Shown here piece after piece: positions 14,578 to 20,350 of a stretch of DNA of 22,062 nucleotides; the first letter of the stretch is position 1; each line of letters begins with the position of its first letter. Position numbers and translations under genes: made by a program. The stretch spans positions 1 to 22,062 of the forward strand of contig CALMLJ010000600.1 in NCBI GenBank assembly GCA_937868025.1, in the 5' to 3' direction. A model generated the notes under the pieces. That model had not been told where the DNA came from. It ran no database searches and worked only from the letters and a program-made list of their open reading frames with translations. Source of the stretch: an uncultured Acidimicrobiaceae bacterium (lineage in GTDB: Bacteria > Actinomycetota > Acidimicrobiia > Acidimicrobiales > Microtrichaceae).

Positions 14578-15052
14578 TGTCGATGGGAGGGTCTGGGCGA
14601 TCGCCGGCGATGATCGCGGGCAGGAACTCACGGAGCCGGGGCGGGACGGTCGGGCCGGTCTCGGCGAGGAACTCCTCGGGATCCCACCACCGCGACTCCT
14701 CGAACGCCAACGCCTCGAAGGCCTCGAGGTGCAGCGTGCCGGTCGTGTCACCGTCGCAGGTGGCCACGTGGATGCGCTCGTGCTGGTCGAAGTCCCAGCC
14801 GGCGAACGTGAACTGGGCGTGTTGGGTCCACACACACGGTCCGATGACCGGATCCCGCACGCCGGCCTCCTCGGCCAACTCACGCGCGATCGCGTGCTCG
14901 GCGGTCTCGCCGCCGTCGATGCCGCCACCGGGCAGCTCCCACCACGCCGGCTTCGAGCGGTCGGCAGGATCGCTCGAACGAATGAGCAGGATGCGCCCGT
15001 CGGGATCGAAGCACACCACTCGTGCGGCGATCCGGCGGATGACAAAACCCAT
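14564..15052 (-). CDS. Nudix hydrolase
   Basis: The 162-residue protein carries a full Nudix box at residues 43-65: G43, E49, R57-E58, E61-E62, G64, matching GX5EX7REUXEEXGU. The preceding WWELPGGG is the usual lead-in, and TQHAQFTFAGWDFDQHERIH forms the later strand region. These enzymes use Mg2+ to hydrolyse a nucleoside diphosphate linked to another group; the substrate (a nucleotide sugar, an oxidised dNTP, an ADP-sugar and so on) cannot be read from the sequence. The ATG at 15052 has no Shine-Dalgarno. TAGGGT eight bases upstream suggests an almost leaderless mRNA. The gene diverges from the lipoate ligase-family gene over 64 bp. Confidence 0.92.
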   Translation of the reverse strand: MGFVIRRIAARVVCFDPDGRILLIRSSDPADRSKPAWWELPGGGIDGGETAEHAIARELAEEAGVRDPVIGPCVWTQHAQFTFAGWDFDQHERIHVATCDGDTTGTLHLEAFEALAFEESRWWDPEEFLAETGPTVPPRLREFLPAIIAGDRPDPPIDITPP

Positions 15053-15060
15053 GGCGCCGA

Positions 15061-15066
15061 ACCCTA
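15061..15066 (-). promoter_or_regulatory. -10 box for the Nudix gene
   Basis: On the minus strand TAGGGT (TANNNT type) lies eight bases before the ATG at 15052, placing transcription start at or one base before the start codon. No convincing -35 is visible. Confidence 0.35.
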
Positions 15067-15104
15067 GGGCGTGAGCCGGAGCGCGGCACGCGCCGTCTCC
15101 GACG

Positions 15105-15110
15105 TAGCAT
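15105..15110 (+). promoter_or_regulatory. -10 box for a leaderless lipoate ligase-family transcript
   Basis: TAGCAT (TANNNT type) ends six bases before the ATG at 15117, the same spacing as at the ROK gene. There is no Shine-Dalgarno, which fits leaderless translation. Confidence 0.45.
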
Positions 15111-15116
15111 CGCCAG

Positions 15117-15809
15117 ATGTCGTGGACGGTCGAGCACCACCGTGGTGGCGCCGACGAATTGCATCACCTCGGCCTCGAGGCGCCCGGACGCACCGTGCTC
15201 GTGATGGAACTCGACCACGCGGCCGTCGCCCTCGGGAGCACCCAGTCCGAAGCGGTGCTCGACCCGGCCGCCCTCCGGTCACACGGTCCCGGTCGCGATC
15301 CCCGAGCGGTCACACGGCGCCATTCCGGCGGTGGACTCGTCGTGATGAACCCCGGCGAGGTCGTGTGGGTCGACGTGGTCATCCCCGCCGCAGATCCGCT
15401 GTGGCGGGTGGACGTGGGGGAGGCCTTCGTCTGGCTGGGCCGCGTGTGGGCGGAGGTCGTGGCCGGACGGCTCGCGCCGGTCGATCCGCCGCCGGTGGTC
15501 CATCGCGGCGCCCCCCGCCACGCCGACCTGGGCCGGGCCGTCTGCTTCGCCGGCATCGGGAGCGGCGAGGTGGTGGTGGGTGACCGCAAGGTGGTCGGCC
15601 TGTCCCAGCGTCGCACCCGTGACTGGGCCCGCTTCCAGTGCCTCGTGCACGGTCGCTTCGATGCCGAGGACTCGATGTCGGTCCTGGCACCGCATTTGAC
15701 CACCGGTGTGTTCGGTGATCGTCTCCGCGCCCGCCTTGCCAACGGCGTCGGAGTGGTCGCGCTCGACGGGCTGGTCGACGACCTCGTGGCCCGCCTCGCC
15801 ACCCGCTGA
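15117..15809 (+). CDS. Lipoate/octanoate-protein ligase family protein
   Basis: The 230-residue protein shows the biotin/lipoate ligase (BPL/LplA/LipB) fold signature: ALGSTQ (38-43), then TRRHSGGGLVVMNPGEVVW with RRHSGGG at 67-73, the acyl-AMP or acyl-binding loop, and GDRKVVGLSQRR with K158 at the position of the conserved catalytic Lys. It is shorter than E. coli LplA and lacks the C-terminal accessory domain, closer in size to LipM-type octanoyltransferases. LipM uses a catalytic Cys, and the single C143 (AVCFAG) is in the right general region but not clearly homologous. Function: probable attachment of lipoyl or octanoyl groups to carrier proteins. The exact acyl donor is uncertain. The gene is monocistronic or an upstream neighbour of the dcw leader. 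Confidence 0.8.
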   Translation: MSWTVEHHRGGADELHHLGLEAPGRTVLVMELDHAAVALGSTQSEAVLDPAALRSHGPGRDPRAVTRRHSGGGLVVMNPGEVVWVDVVIPAADPLWRVDVGEAFVWLGRVWAEVVAGRLAPVDPPPVVHRGAPRHADLGRAVCFAGIGSGEVVVGDRKVVGLSQRRTRDWARFQCLVHGRFDAEDSMSVLAPHLTTGVFGDRLRARLANGVGVVALDGLVDDLVARLATR

Positions 15810-15843
15810 CGCCGGTCGGTTCACCCGCCGACGCTCTCAGGGA

Positions 15844-15871
15844 CCACCCCGGGACGCGATCTCGCGGGTGG
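15844..15871. terminator. Candidate terminator hairpin after the lipoate ligase-family gene
   Basis: CCACCC (15844-15849) pairs with GGGTGG (15866-15871). The loop contains CGCGATCTCGCG (15855-15866), which can pair with itself instead. It lies 35 nt after the stop codon and has no T-run. It would separate ligase-family transcription from the dcw promoter region. Confidence 0.35.
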
Positions 15872-15912
15872 GACGGGTGGAGGGGAGTGGAGTGGTGCGC
15901 CGACCGCGCTCC

Positions 15913-15940
15913 GTGACGAACGAGTGTTCGAAATTACAAA
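15913..15940 (+). promoter_or_regulatory. Candidate upstream dcw promoter
   Basis: GTGACG (15913-15918), a 16-nt spacer and TACAAA (15935-15940) match TTGACA/TATAAT at four of six positions each, at the upstream edge of an AT-rich patch (about 15927-16010) that stands out from its GC-rich surroundings. Start near 15947 would give a leader of about 240 nt before mraZ that includes the Shine-Dalgarno and the 37-codon leader ORF. Confidence 0.3.
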
Positions 15941-15969
15941 ACTGGGGTGATGTATCGCGCCATGTCAGG

Positions 15970-16013
15970 TGATTTCGAGACCGAAAAATCTTGAAAGTTC
16001 CCGAGAAATCGGG
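15970..16013 (+). other. Two small hairpins in the AT-rich mraZ leader
   Basis: The first is imperfect: GATTTCG (15971-15977) with CGAAAAATC (15982-15990), which needs two bulged A. The second is CCCGA-GAAA-TCGGG (16000-16013), a 5-bp stem closed by a GNRA-type GAAA tetraloop. If the upstream promoter is used both would be in the mRNA leader. No known riboswitch was recognised. Confidence 0.35.
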
Positions 16014-16023
16014 CTCCAGAGTC

Positions 16024-16053
16024 TGACGGGGGAAGGAGGTGGTGGTTTATGGT
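16024..16053 (+). promoter_or_regulatory. Candidate MraZ-controlled dcw promoter
   Basis: CTGACG (16024-16029), an 18-nt spacer and TATGGT (16048-16053, TANNNT type) form a possible promoter whose -10 box lies across the first two GTGG repeats. Transcription would start near 16060, giving a 5' leader of about 127 nt. Bound MraZ would block it directly. This reading competes with the leader ORF, whose Shine-Dalgarno would then lie upstream of the transcript. Confidence 0.35.
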
Positions 16054-16086
16054 GGGTCCTCGTGGAGCAGAGTGGGGCAAAGTGGA
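16042..16086 (+). promoter_or_regulatory. MraZ operator: five GTGG direct repeats at 10-bp period
   Basis: GTGG begins at 16042, 16052, 16062, 16072 and 16082, followed by T, G, A, G and A, with 5-nt spacers TTATG, TCCTC, GCAGA and GCAAA. The period is exactly 10 bp, one helical turn. E. coli MraZ is known to bind TGGGN repeats separated by 5 nt upstream of mraZ, and Mycoplasma MraZ binds repeats containing GTGG; this array has the same geometry. The mraZ start is 100 bp downstream. Confidence 0.85.
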
Positions 16087-16162
16087 CCAACCGACGTTGG
16101 CAGCTGTTTGTTCCGGCGTCGGATGCCGTTCATTCCCCGATGTTCCTCGTTTCCGTTGGTGA
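16049..16162 (+). CDS. Possible 37-residue leader ORF upstream of mraZ
   Basis: ATG at 16049 is preceded by GGAAGGAGGT (16031-16040), the best Shine-Dalgarno match in the window, with AGGAGG nine bases from the ATG. The frame encodes 37 residues (starting MVGPRGAEWGKVDQ, ending VPRFRW) and stops at TGA 16160-16162, 24 nt before the mraZ ATG. The start overlaps the MraZ repeats. No known leader peptide is recognised and the composition is not diagnostic. It could be a translated leader that affects mraZ expression, or a chance frame after a purine-rich stretch. It needs a promoter upstream of 16031. Confidence 0.3.
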   Translation: MVGPRGAEWGKVDQPTLAAVCSGVGCRSFPDVPRFRW

Positions 16163-16186
16163 CATGTGGGCCGACCGGAGCCGGCG

Positions 16187-16609
16187 ATGAGCTACTACGG
16201 ATCGTACGACCACACCGTCGACCCCAAGGGTCGTGTTGTCGTTCCGGCGCTGTTCCGCGACGAGTTCCGCAACGGCGGCCATCTCGCCCTGCGACGTGAC
16301 CACATCGCGCTCTACGACCCCGCCGGGTGGGAGCGCTTCATGACGAAGCTCCGCGAGCTCCGCGACGCCGGCGAGGTCTCCCGGCCCCAGTTCAACCAGC
16401 TGATGGCGCTCTCGTCGCCCATCACGCCGGACTCCCAGGGGCGCTTCGGCCTCCCACAGCGCCTGCGTGACACCGCCGGGATCACGGGCAACGCCGTGTT
16501 CGTCGGCGTCGACGACTACCTCGCCATCCACTCGCCGGAGACGGCACCGATCCCCGCGGGCGACGAGTTCGATGCCCTCATGGACGCGTTCGACGGATTG
16601 CCCCTGTGA
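16187..16609 (+). CDS. mraZ: Transcriptional regulator MraZ
   Basis: The 140-residue protein begins at the ATG at 16187 (MSYYGSYDHTVDPKGRVVVP), with GGAG six bases upstream; an in-frame GTG at 16166 would add seven residues not typical of the family. It has the two tandem AbrB-like half domains of MraZ, each with the conserved DxxGR motif: D12-R16 and D82-R86 (PDSQGRFGLP). MraZ forms a ring-shaped oligomer that binds direct repeats and represses its own dcw operon. Five GTGG repeats lie upstream. The stop overlaps the rsmH start (GTGA), so the two are translationally coupled, as in most bacteria. Confidence 0.96.
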   Translation: MSYYGSYDHTVDPKGRVVVPALFRDEFRNGGHLALRRDHIALYDPAGWERFMTKLRELRDAGEVSRPQFNQLMALSSPITPDSQGRFGLPQRLRDTAGITGNAVFVGVDDYLAIHSPETAPIPAGDEFDALMDAFDGLPL

Positions 16610-17613
16610 GCGATGGAGACGAGCACGATGCGACGAGCCCTGACGATGTCACGAGCGCTGACGAGTTCCGGCACGTCCCGGTCATGCTCGCCGAGGTCGT
16701 CGCGCTCCTCGAGCCGATCCCTGCGGGACTCGTGGTCGACGCCACCCTCGGCGGTGCCGGTCACGCGGCGGCGATCTTGGACGCACGACCGGATGTGCGG
16801 CTCCTCGGTCTCGACCGCGATGGCGACGCCCTGGCGGTCGCCCGTCGGCGCCTCGCCCGCTTCGGGGACCGGGTCCACCTCCATCACGGGAGGTTCGACG
16901 AGATGACCGATGTGGTTCGTTCGCTTGGTGAAGAAGGGGTGACCGGAGTGCTGTTCGACCTGGGAGTGAGCTCGCCGCAACTCGACCGCGCCGATCGGGG
17001 GTTCTCCTACCGTCACGACGCTCCGCTCGACATGCGGATGGACCGCACGCAGGCGCGGACCGCCCACGAGGTCGTCAACGAGTACTCGGCCGCGGCGCTC
17101 GCCGATGTGCTCGATCGCTACGGCGACGAGCGGTTCAGCCGCCGCATCGCCAACGCGGTCGTCGCCAACCGCCCCGTCGAGACGACCACCCAGCTCGCCG
17201 ACATCGTCCGCGATGCCATCCCCGCCCCGGCGCGCCGCACTGGTGGTCACCCGGCGAAGCGCACGTTCCAGGCCCTCCGGATCGAAGTGAACGAGGAACT
17301 CGAGACGCTGACCAGCGCCCTCGACCAGGCGATCGATCTGCTGCTCCCCGGCGGTCGGTGCGTCGTCCTCAGCTACCACTCCGGCGAGGACCGCATCGTC
17401 AAGGACCGCTTCCGCCGCGCCGAGACCGGCGGCTGCGTGTGCCCGCCCGGGCTCGACTGCGTGTGCGGTGCCGAACCGAAGGTCCGGCTGCTCCGCCGTG
17501 GTGCCCAGAAGGCCACCGCCGAGGAGATCGAGGTCAACCCCCGCGCCAGCTCCGTCCGTCGTCGGGCCGTCGAGTCCGTCACGTTCAAGCCCCGGCCCCA
17601 AGAGGTCGCCTGA
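16606..17613 (+). CDS. rsmH: 16S rRNA (cytosine(1402)-N(4))-methyltransferase RsmH
   Basis: The 335-residue protein starts at a GTG overlapping the mraZ stop. A short acidic N-terminal stretch (about 20 residues) precedes the family start FRHVPVMLAEV. The SAM-binding motif is VVDATLGGAGH (43-53), followed by GVLFDLGVSSPQLD and GFSYRHDAPLDMRMD. Toward the C-terminus is GGHPAKRTFQALRIEVN, a signature of RsmH (MraW). The enzyme methylates N4 of C1402 in the 16S rRNA decoding centre, using S-adenosylmethionine. The length is normal. The TGA stop overlaps the ftsL ATG by one base (TGATG). Confidence 0.97.
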   Translation: MSDGDEHDATSPDDVTSADEFRHVPVMLAEVVALLEPIPAGLVVDATLGGAGHAAAILDARPDVRLLGLDRDGDALAVARRRLARFGDRVHLHHGRFDEMTDVVRSLGEEGVTGVLFDLGVSSPQLDRADRGFSYRHDAPLDMRMDRTQARTAHEVVNEYSAAALADVLDRYGDERFSRRIANAVVANRPVETTTQLADIVRDAIPAPARRTGGHPAKRTFQALRIEVNEELETLTSALDQAIDLLLPGGRCVVLSYHSGEDRIVKDRFRRAETGGCVCPPGLDCVCGAEPKVRLLRRGAQKATAEEIEVNPRASSVRRRAVESVTFKPRPQEVA

Positions 17614-18065
17614 TGGCACGCGCCACGTCGTCGGCCGCAGCCAAGCGCGCGCCCCGCAGCGCGCCGGCCGCGGCACCGGCACGTCCCGAGCTGGCGGTCG
17701 TCGCCCACCGGCGACGCATCACGCCCACGATGGTCGTGGCGATGTTGCTGGCCGCCGCCGTGGCGTTCGGTGCGCTGTCGGTGCAGATCTCGCTGATCCA
17801 CCGTCAGCAGCGACTCGACGCCGTGCGGACCGAGATCACCGAGCTGCAGCAGTCCAACAAGGAGCTCCGGCAGAAGGAGAGCCGACTGCAGGCGCCGTCG
17901 GAGATCCTGCGCATCGCCCGTGACGAACTCGGCATGGTCGAGTCCAAGCCGCCCGAGCTCGTGACCCCGGCGGTCGAGACCGTCGGCGCGGTCGATCCTG
18001 CGGCGGCCCCCGGGTCGTCGTCCACCTCCGAGTCGACCGACGGCGCGTCGGCCGCCGACGGCTGA
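17613..18065 (+). CDS. ftsL: Cell division protein FtsL
   Basis: The 150-residue protein lies in the usual FtsL slot between rsmH and ftsI. It has a basic, Ala-rich cytosolic start (1-38), one membrane helix (about 39-60), and then a coiled-coil region (about 62-95, IHRQQRLDAVRTEITELQQ), ending in a Pro/Ala/Ser-rich tail. That topology is characteristic of FtsL/DivIC-type divisome proteins, which join with FtsB/DivIC and FtsQ and activate FtsWI. Sequence identity in this family is low, so the call rests on topology and gene order. The frame is open further upstream inside rsmH, but the ATG at 17613 fits the coupled arrangement. Confidence 0.88.
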   Translation: MARATSSAAAKRAPRSAPAAAPARPELAVVAHRRRITPTMVVAMLLAAAVAFGALSVQISLIHRQQRLDAVRTEITELQQSNKELRQKESRLQAPSEILRIARDELGMVESKPPELVTPAVETVGAVDPAAAPGSSSTSESTDGASAADG

Positions 18066-18079
18066 TCGCAGGACACTCC

Positions 18080-20350
18080 ATGGCTCCGGTCGCGACCTCG
18101 ACATCGTCCCGCTCCCGTGCCGGTTCCCGGACGGCGTCGGCGCGCACCGCTGGCACTCGGTCGACCGGAACGCGTTCAACGGGCACCCGTTCGACCGGCA
18201 CGCGCTCGACCACGACCTCCCGAGCCGCGACCTCCCGAGCCGCGACCTCCCGAGCCGCGACCACCCGGTCGCGCTCCTCGATCCCCGGCGCCGGTGCGCG
18301 CGGGGCCGGTGGGGCGGGCACGTCCCGCTCCACCGGCCCTCGTTCCTCCGGTCCGACCCGCCCCACCCGTCGGACCCGCCCGACTCGTCGGACGGCGCCT
18401 CGCCCGGCGCGCAAGGTGGCCCGTCGCCGCGGCCCCCAGGTCGGACTTCGTGTCCGGCTCGCCATCCCGTATTTCATCGTCGTGGCGCTCGCCCTGCTCC
18501 TCGCGGCGCGGGTCCTCTGGGTCGGCATCTTCGACGCCGACACCTACGAGGCGCTCGGGCTCAGCAAGCGTGAGCGCACCATCCCCCTGCACGAACTCCG
18601 GGGCACGATCTTCGACCGCAACGGCGAGGCCCTCGTCATGTCGGTGCCGACCAAGCTGGTGGCCGTCGACCCGACGCTCGTCGTGGATCCCGAGACGACC
18701 GCGACCCAGATCGCCGGCATCCTCGGGGTCGAACGGCTCGCGGTGCTCGACGCCCTCGAGAAGCCCGACTCCCGCTACTCCGTCGTCGCCCGTCAGGTCG
18801 ACGCCGACGTCGCCGAGCAGCTGAAGGCGGCGGGCATCCCCGGCCTCACGCTGTCGGAGGACCCCCAGCGGGTCGCCGTCAACGGTGACCTGGCCCGGTC
18901 GGTGACCGGTTCGATGGACCGGTACGCAACGACGGCCCGATCGGGCATCGAACTGCTCTACGACGAGGAGCTCCGCGCCACCGAGGGCAAGGAGCTGGTG
19001 CAGCAGGGTGTCCGCGGCTCCACCATTCCCGGGTCCGAACGTGTCGTCCGGGCGGCCGAGGCCGGTTCCAACATCACCCTCACCCTCGACCGGGCGCTGC
19101 AGTTCCTCGCCGAAGGCGAGCTCGCCCGGCAGGTCGAGGCGGTGCAGGCCAAGGGCGGCACCGTCGTGTTGGGCCGCCCCCAGACCGGCGAGATCCTGGC
19201 CATGGCATCGGTGTCGCGTACGGCCGAGGGGCAGATCGTGCAGGGCTCGCTCAACCAGGCCATCCGCCTCTACGAGCCCGGTTCGATCATGAAGCTCGTG
19301 ACGGTCGCGACGGCGTACGACATGGGTCTCGTCACCCCGGACTCCCTCATCGAGGTCCCCTACGAGATCACGCTCTACGACAAGACGATCCACGACTCGC
19401 ACTCGCACCCCACCGAGATGATGTCGGTGAACCAGATCCTCTCGGAGTCGTCGAACGTCGGCATCATCAAGATCGCCCAGCTGATCAAGGCGGCGGGTGG
19501 GCTCGATGCGCTCGTCGACTCCTTCAAGGCGTTCGGGTTCGGCGAGTACACCGCCCTCGGCCTTCCGAAGGAACAAGAAGGTGTGCTCAAGAAGCCGTCG
19601 GACTGGAACGGCTCCGACATCGGCTCGATCCCGATCGGCCAGTCGATCACCGTGTCGCCGGTCCAGATGTGGTCGTCGTACAACGCGATCGCCAACGGCG
19701 GGCGGTACGTGCCGCCGAAGCTCGTCCGTGACGTCGTCGACGCCCAGGGTCGCCACATCGAGCCGAAGGTCCCGGAGCACGCCCCGACGGCTCATCGTGT
19801 CGTGTCCACGGCGGCGGCCAAGATGGTGACCAAGTCGCTCGAGGACGTGATCGACACCGAGCAGGGCACGGGCAGCAAGTTCAAGATCCCGGGCTTCAAC
19901 ATCGCGGCCAAGACCGGCACGGCGTACAAGGTCCAGGGCGACGGCACCTACGGCACGGCGGCGAACCGCAAGTACTCCTCGAGTTTCGTCGGGTTCTTCC
20001 CGGCGTCGAACCCCCAGATCTCGATCATGGTGATGCTCGACGAGCCGGCCTACGGCCTGCACTTCGGCGCCACCGCCGCCGGGCCGGTGTTCGACACCCT
20101 GGCCAAGGAGTCGATGCGCCGCTTCAGCATCGCCCGCGACTCCGACGCGCCCGTCGAGACCGGCAAGTTGATCCGCTCCCAGCCCGCGACGATGCCGACG
20201 ACGACGACCACCACGACGGTGCCGGTCGATCCCGCTGCCGTCGATCCGGCCACCGGCCAGCCCGTGGCTGTCGACCCGGCCGGCGGGCCGGACCCCGCTG
20301 CGGGTGGCCCGCCCCCCACCGCCCAACCCGGAGCCGCACCCGATGGCTGA
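18080..20350 (+). CDS. ftsI: Septal peptidoglycan transpeptidase FtsI (class B PBP) with long basic N-terminal tail
   Basis: The 756-residue protein starts at the ATG at 18080, with AGGA six bases upstream. Residues 1-120 form an Arg/Ser/Thr/Pro/Ala-rich cytosolic tail without a single Asp or Glu, partly built from pentapeptide repeats. The membrane helix is at about 127-148. The class B pedestal begins at ELRGTIFDRNGEALV. The transpeptidase domain has all three motifs: S402-I-M-K405, S457-S-N459 and K611-T-G. A Thr/Pro/Ala-rich tail follows, with seven Thr in a row; there are no PASTA domains. The enzyme crosslinks septal peptidoglycan with FtsW. It overlaps murE by 8 nt. The long tail compared with E. 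coli FtsI is the odd feature. Confidence 0.95.
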   Translation: MAPVATSTSSRSRAGSRTASARTAGTRSTGTRSTGTRSTGTRSTTTSRAATSRAATSRAATTRSRSSIPGAGARGAGGAGTSRSTGPRSSGPTRPTRRTRPTRRTAPRPARKVARRRGPQVGLRVRLAIPYFIVVALALLLAARVLWVGIFDADTYEALGLSKRERTIPLHELRGTIFDRNGEALVMSVPTKLVAVDPTLVVDPETTATQIAGILGVERLAVLDALEKPDSRYSVVARQVDADVAEQLKAAGIPGLTLSEDPQRVAVNGDLARSVTGSMDRYATTARSGIELLYDEELRATEGKELVQQGVRGSTIPGSERVVRAAEAGSNITLTLDRALQFLAEGELARQVEAVQAKGGTVVLGRPQTGEILAMASVSRTAEGQIVQGSLNQAIRLYEPGSIMKLVTVATAYDMGLVTPDSLIEVPYEITLYDKTIHDSHSHPTEMMSVNQILSESSNVGIIKIAQLIKAAGGLDALVDSFKAFGFGEYTALGLPKEQEGVLKKPSDWNGSDIGSIPIGQSITVSPVQMWSSYNAIANGGRYVPPKLVRDVVDAQGRHIEPKVPEHAPTAHRVVSTAAAKMVTKSLEDVIDTEQGTGSKFKIPGFNIAAKTGTAYKVQGDGTYGTAANRKYSSSFVGFFPASNPQISIMVMLDEPAYGLHFGATAAGPVFDTLAKESMRRFSIARDSDAPVETGKLIRSQPATMPTTTTTTTVPVDPAAVDPATGQPVAVDPAGGPDPAAGGPPPTAQPGAAPDG
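18149..18259 (+). repeat. Pentapeptide-coding tandem repeats in ftsI
   Basis: Four degenerate 15-bp units encode (A/T)GTRS at residues 24-43. Three perfect 15-bp copies of ACCTCCCGAGCCGCG follow at 18215-18229, 18230-18244 and 18245-18259, encoding TSRAA at residues 46-60. The frame is kept throughout. Confidence 0.92.

Noticed and set aside
15117..15809. Biotin-protein ligase as the identity of this gene
   Set aside because: The RRHSGGG and GDRKVVGLSQRR motifs fit the lipoate/octanoate branch better, and there is no N-terminal helix-turn-helix or biotin GRGRRGR-type motif.
18149..18259. Short regular repeats that could suggest a CRISPR-like array
   Set aside because: The units are 15-bp contiguous tandem repeats in frame within ftsI, without spacers.
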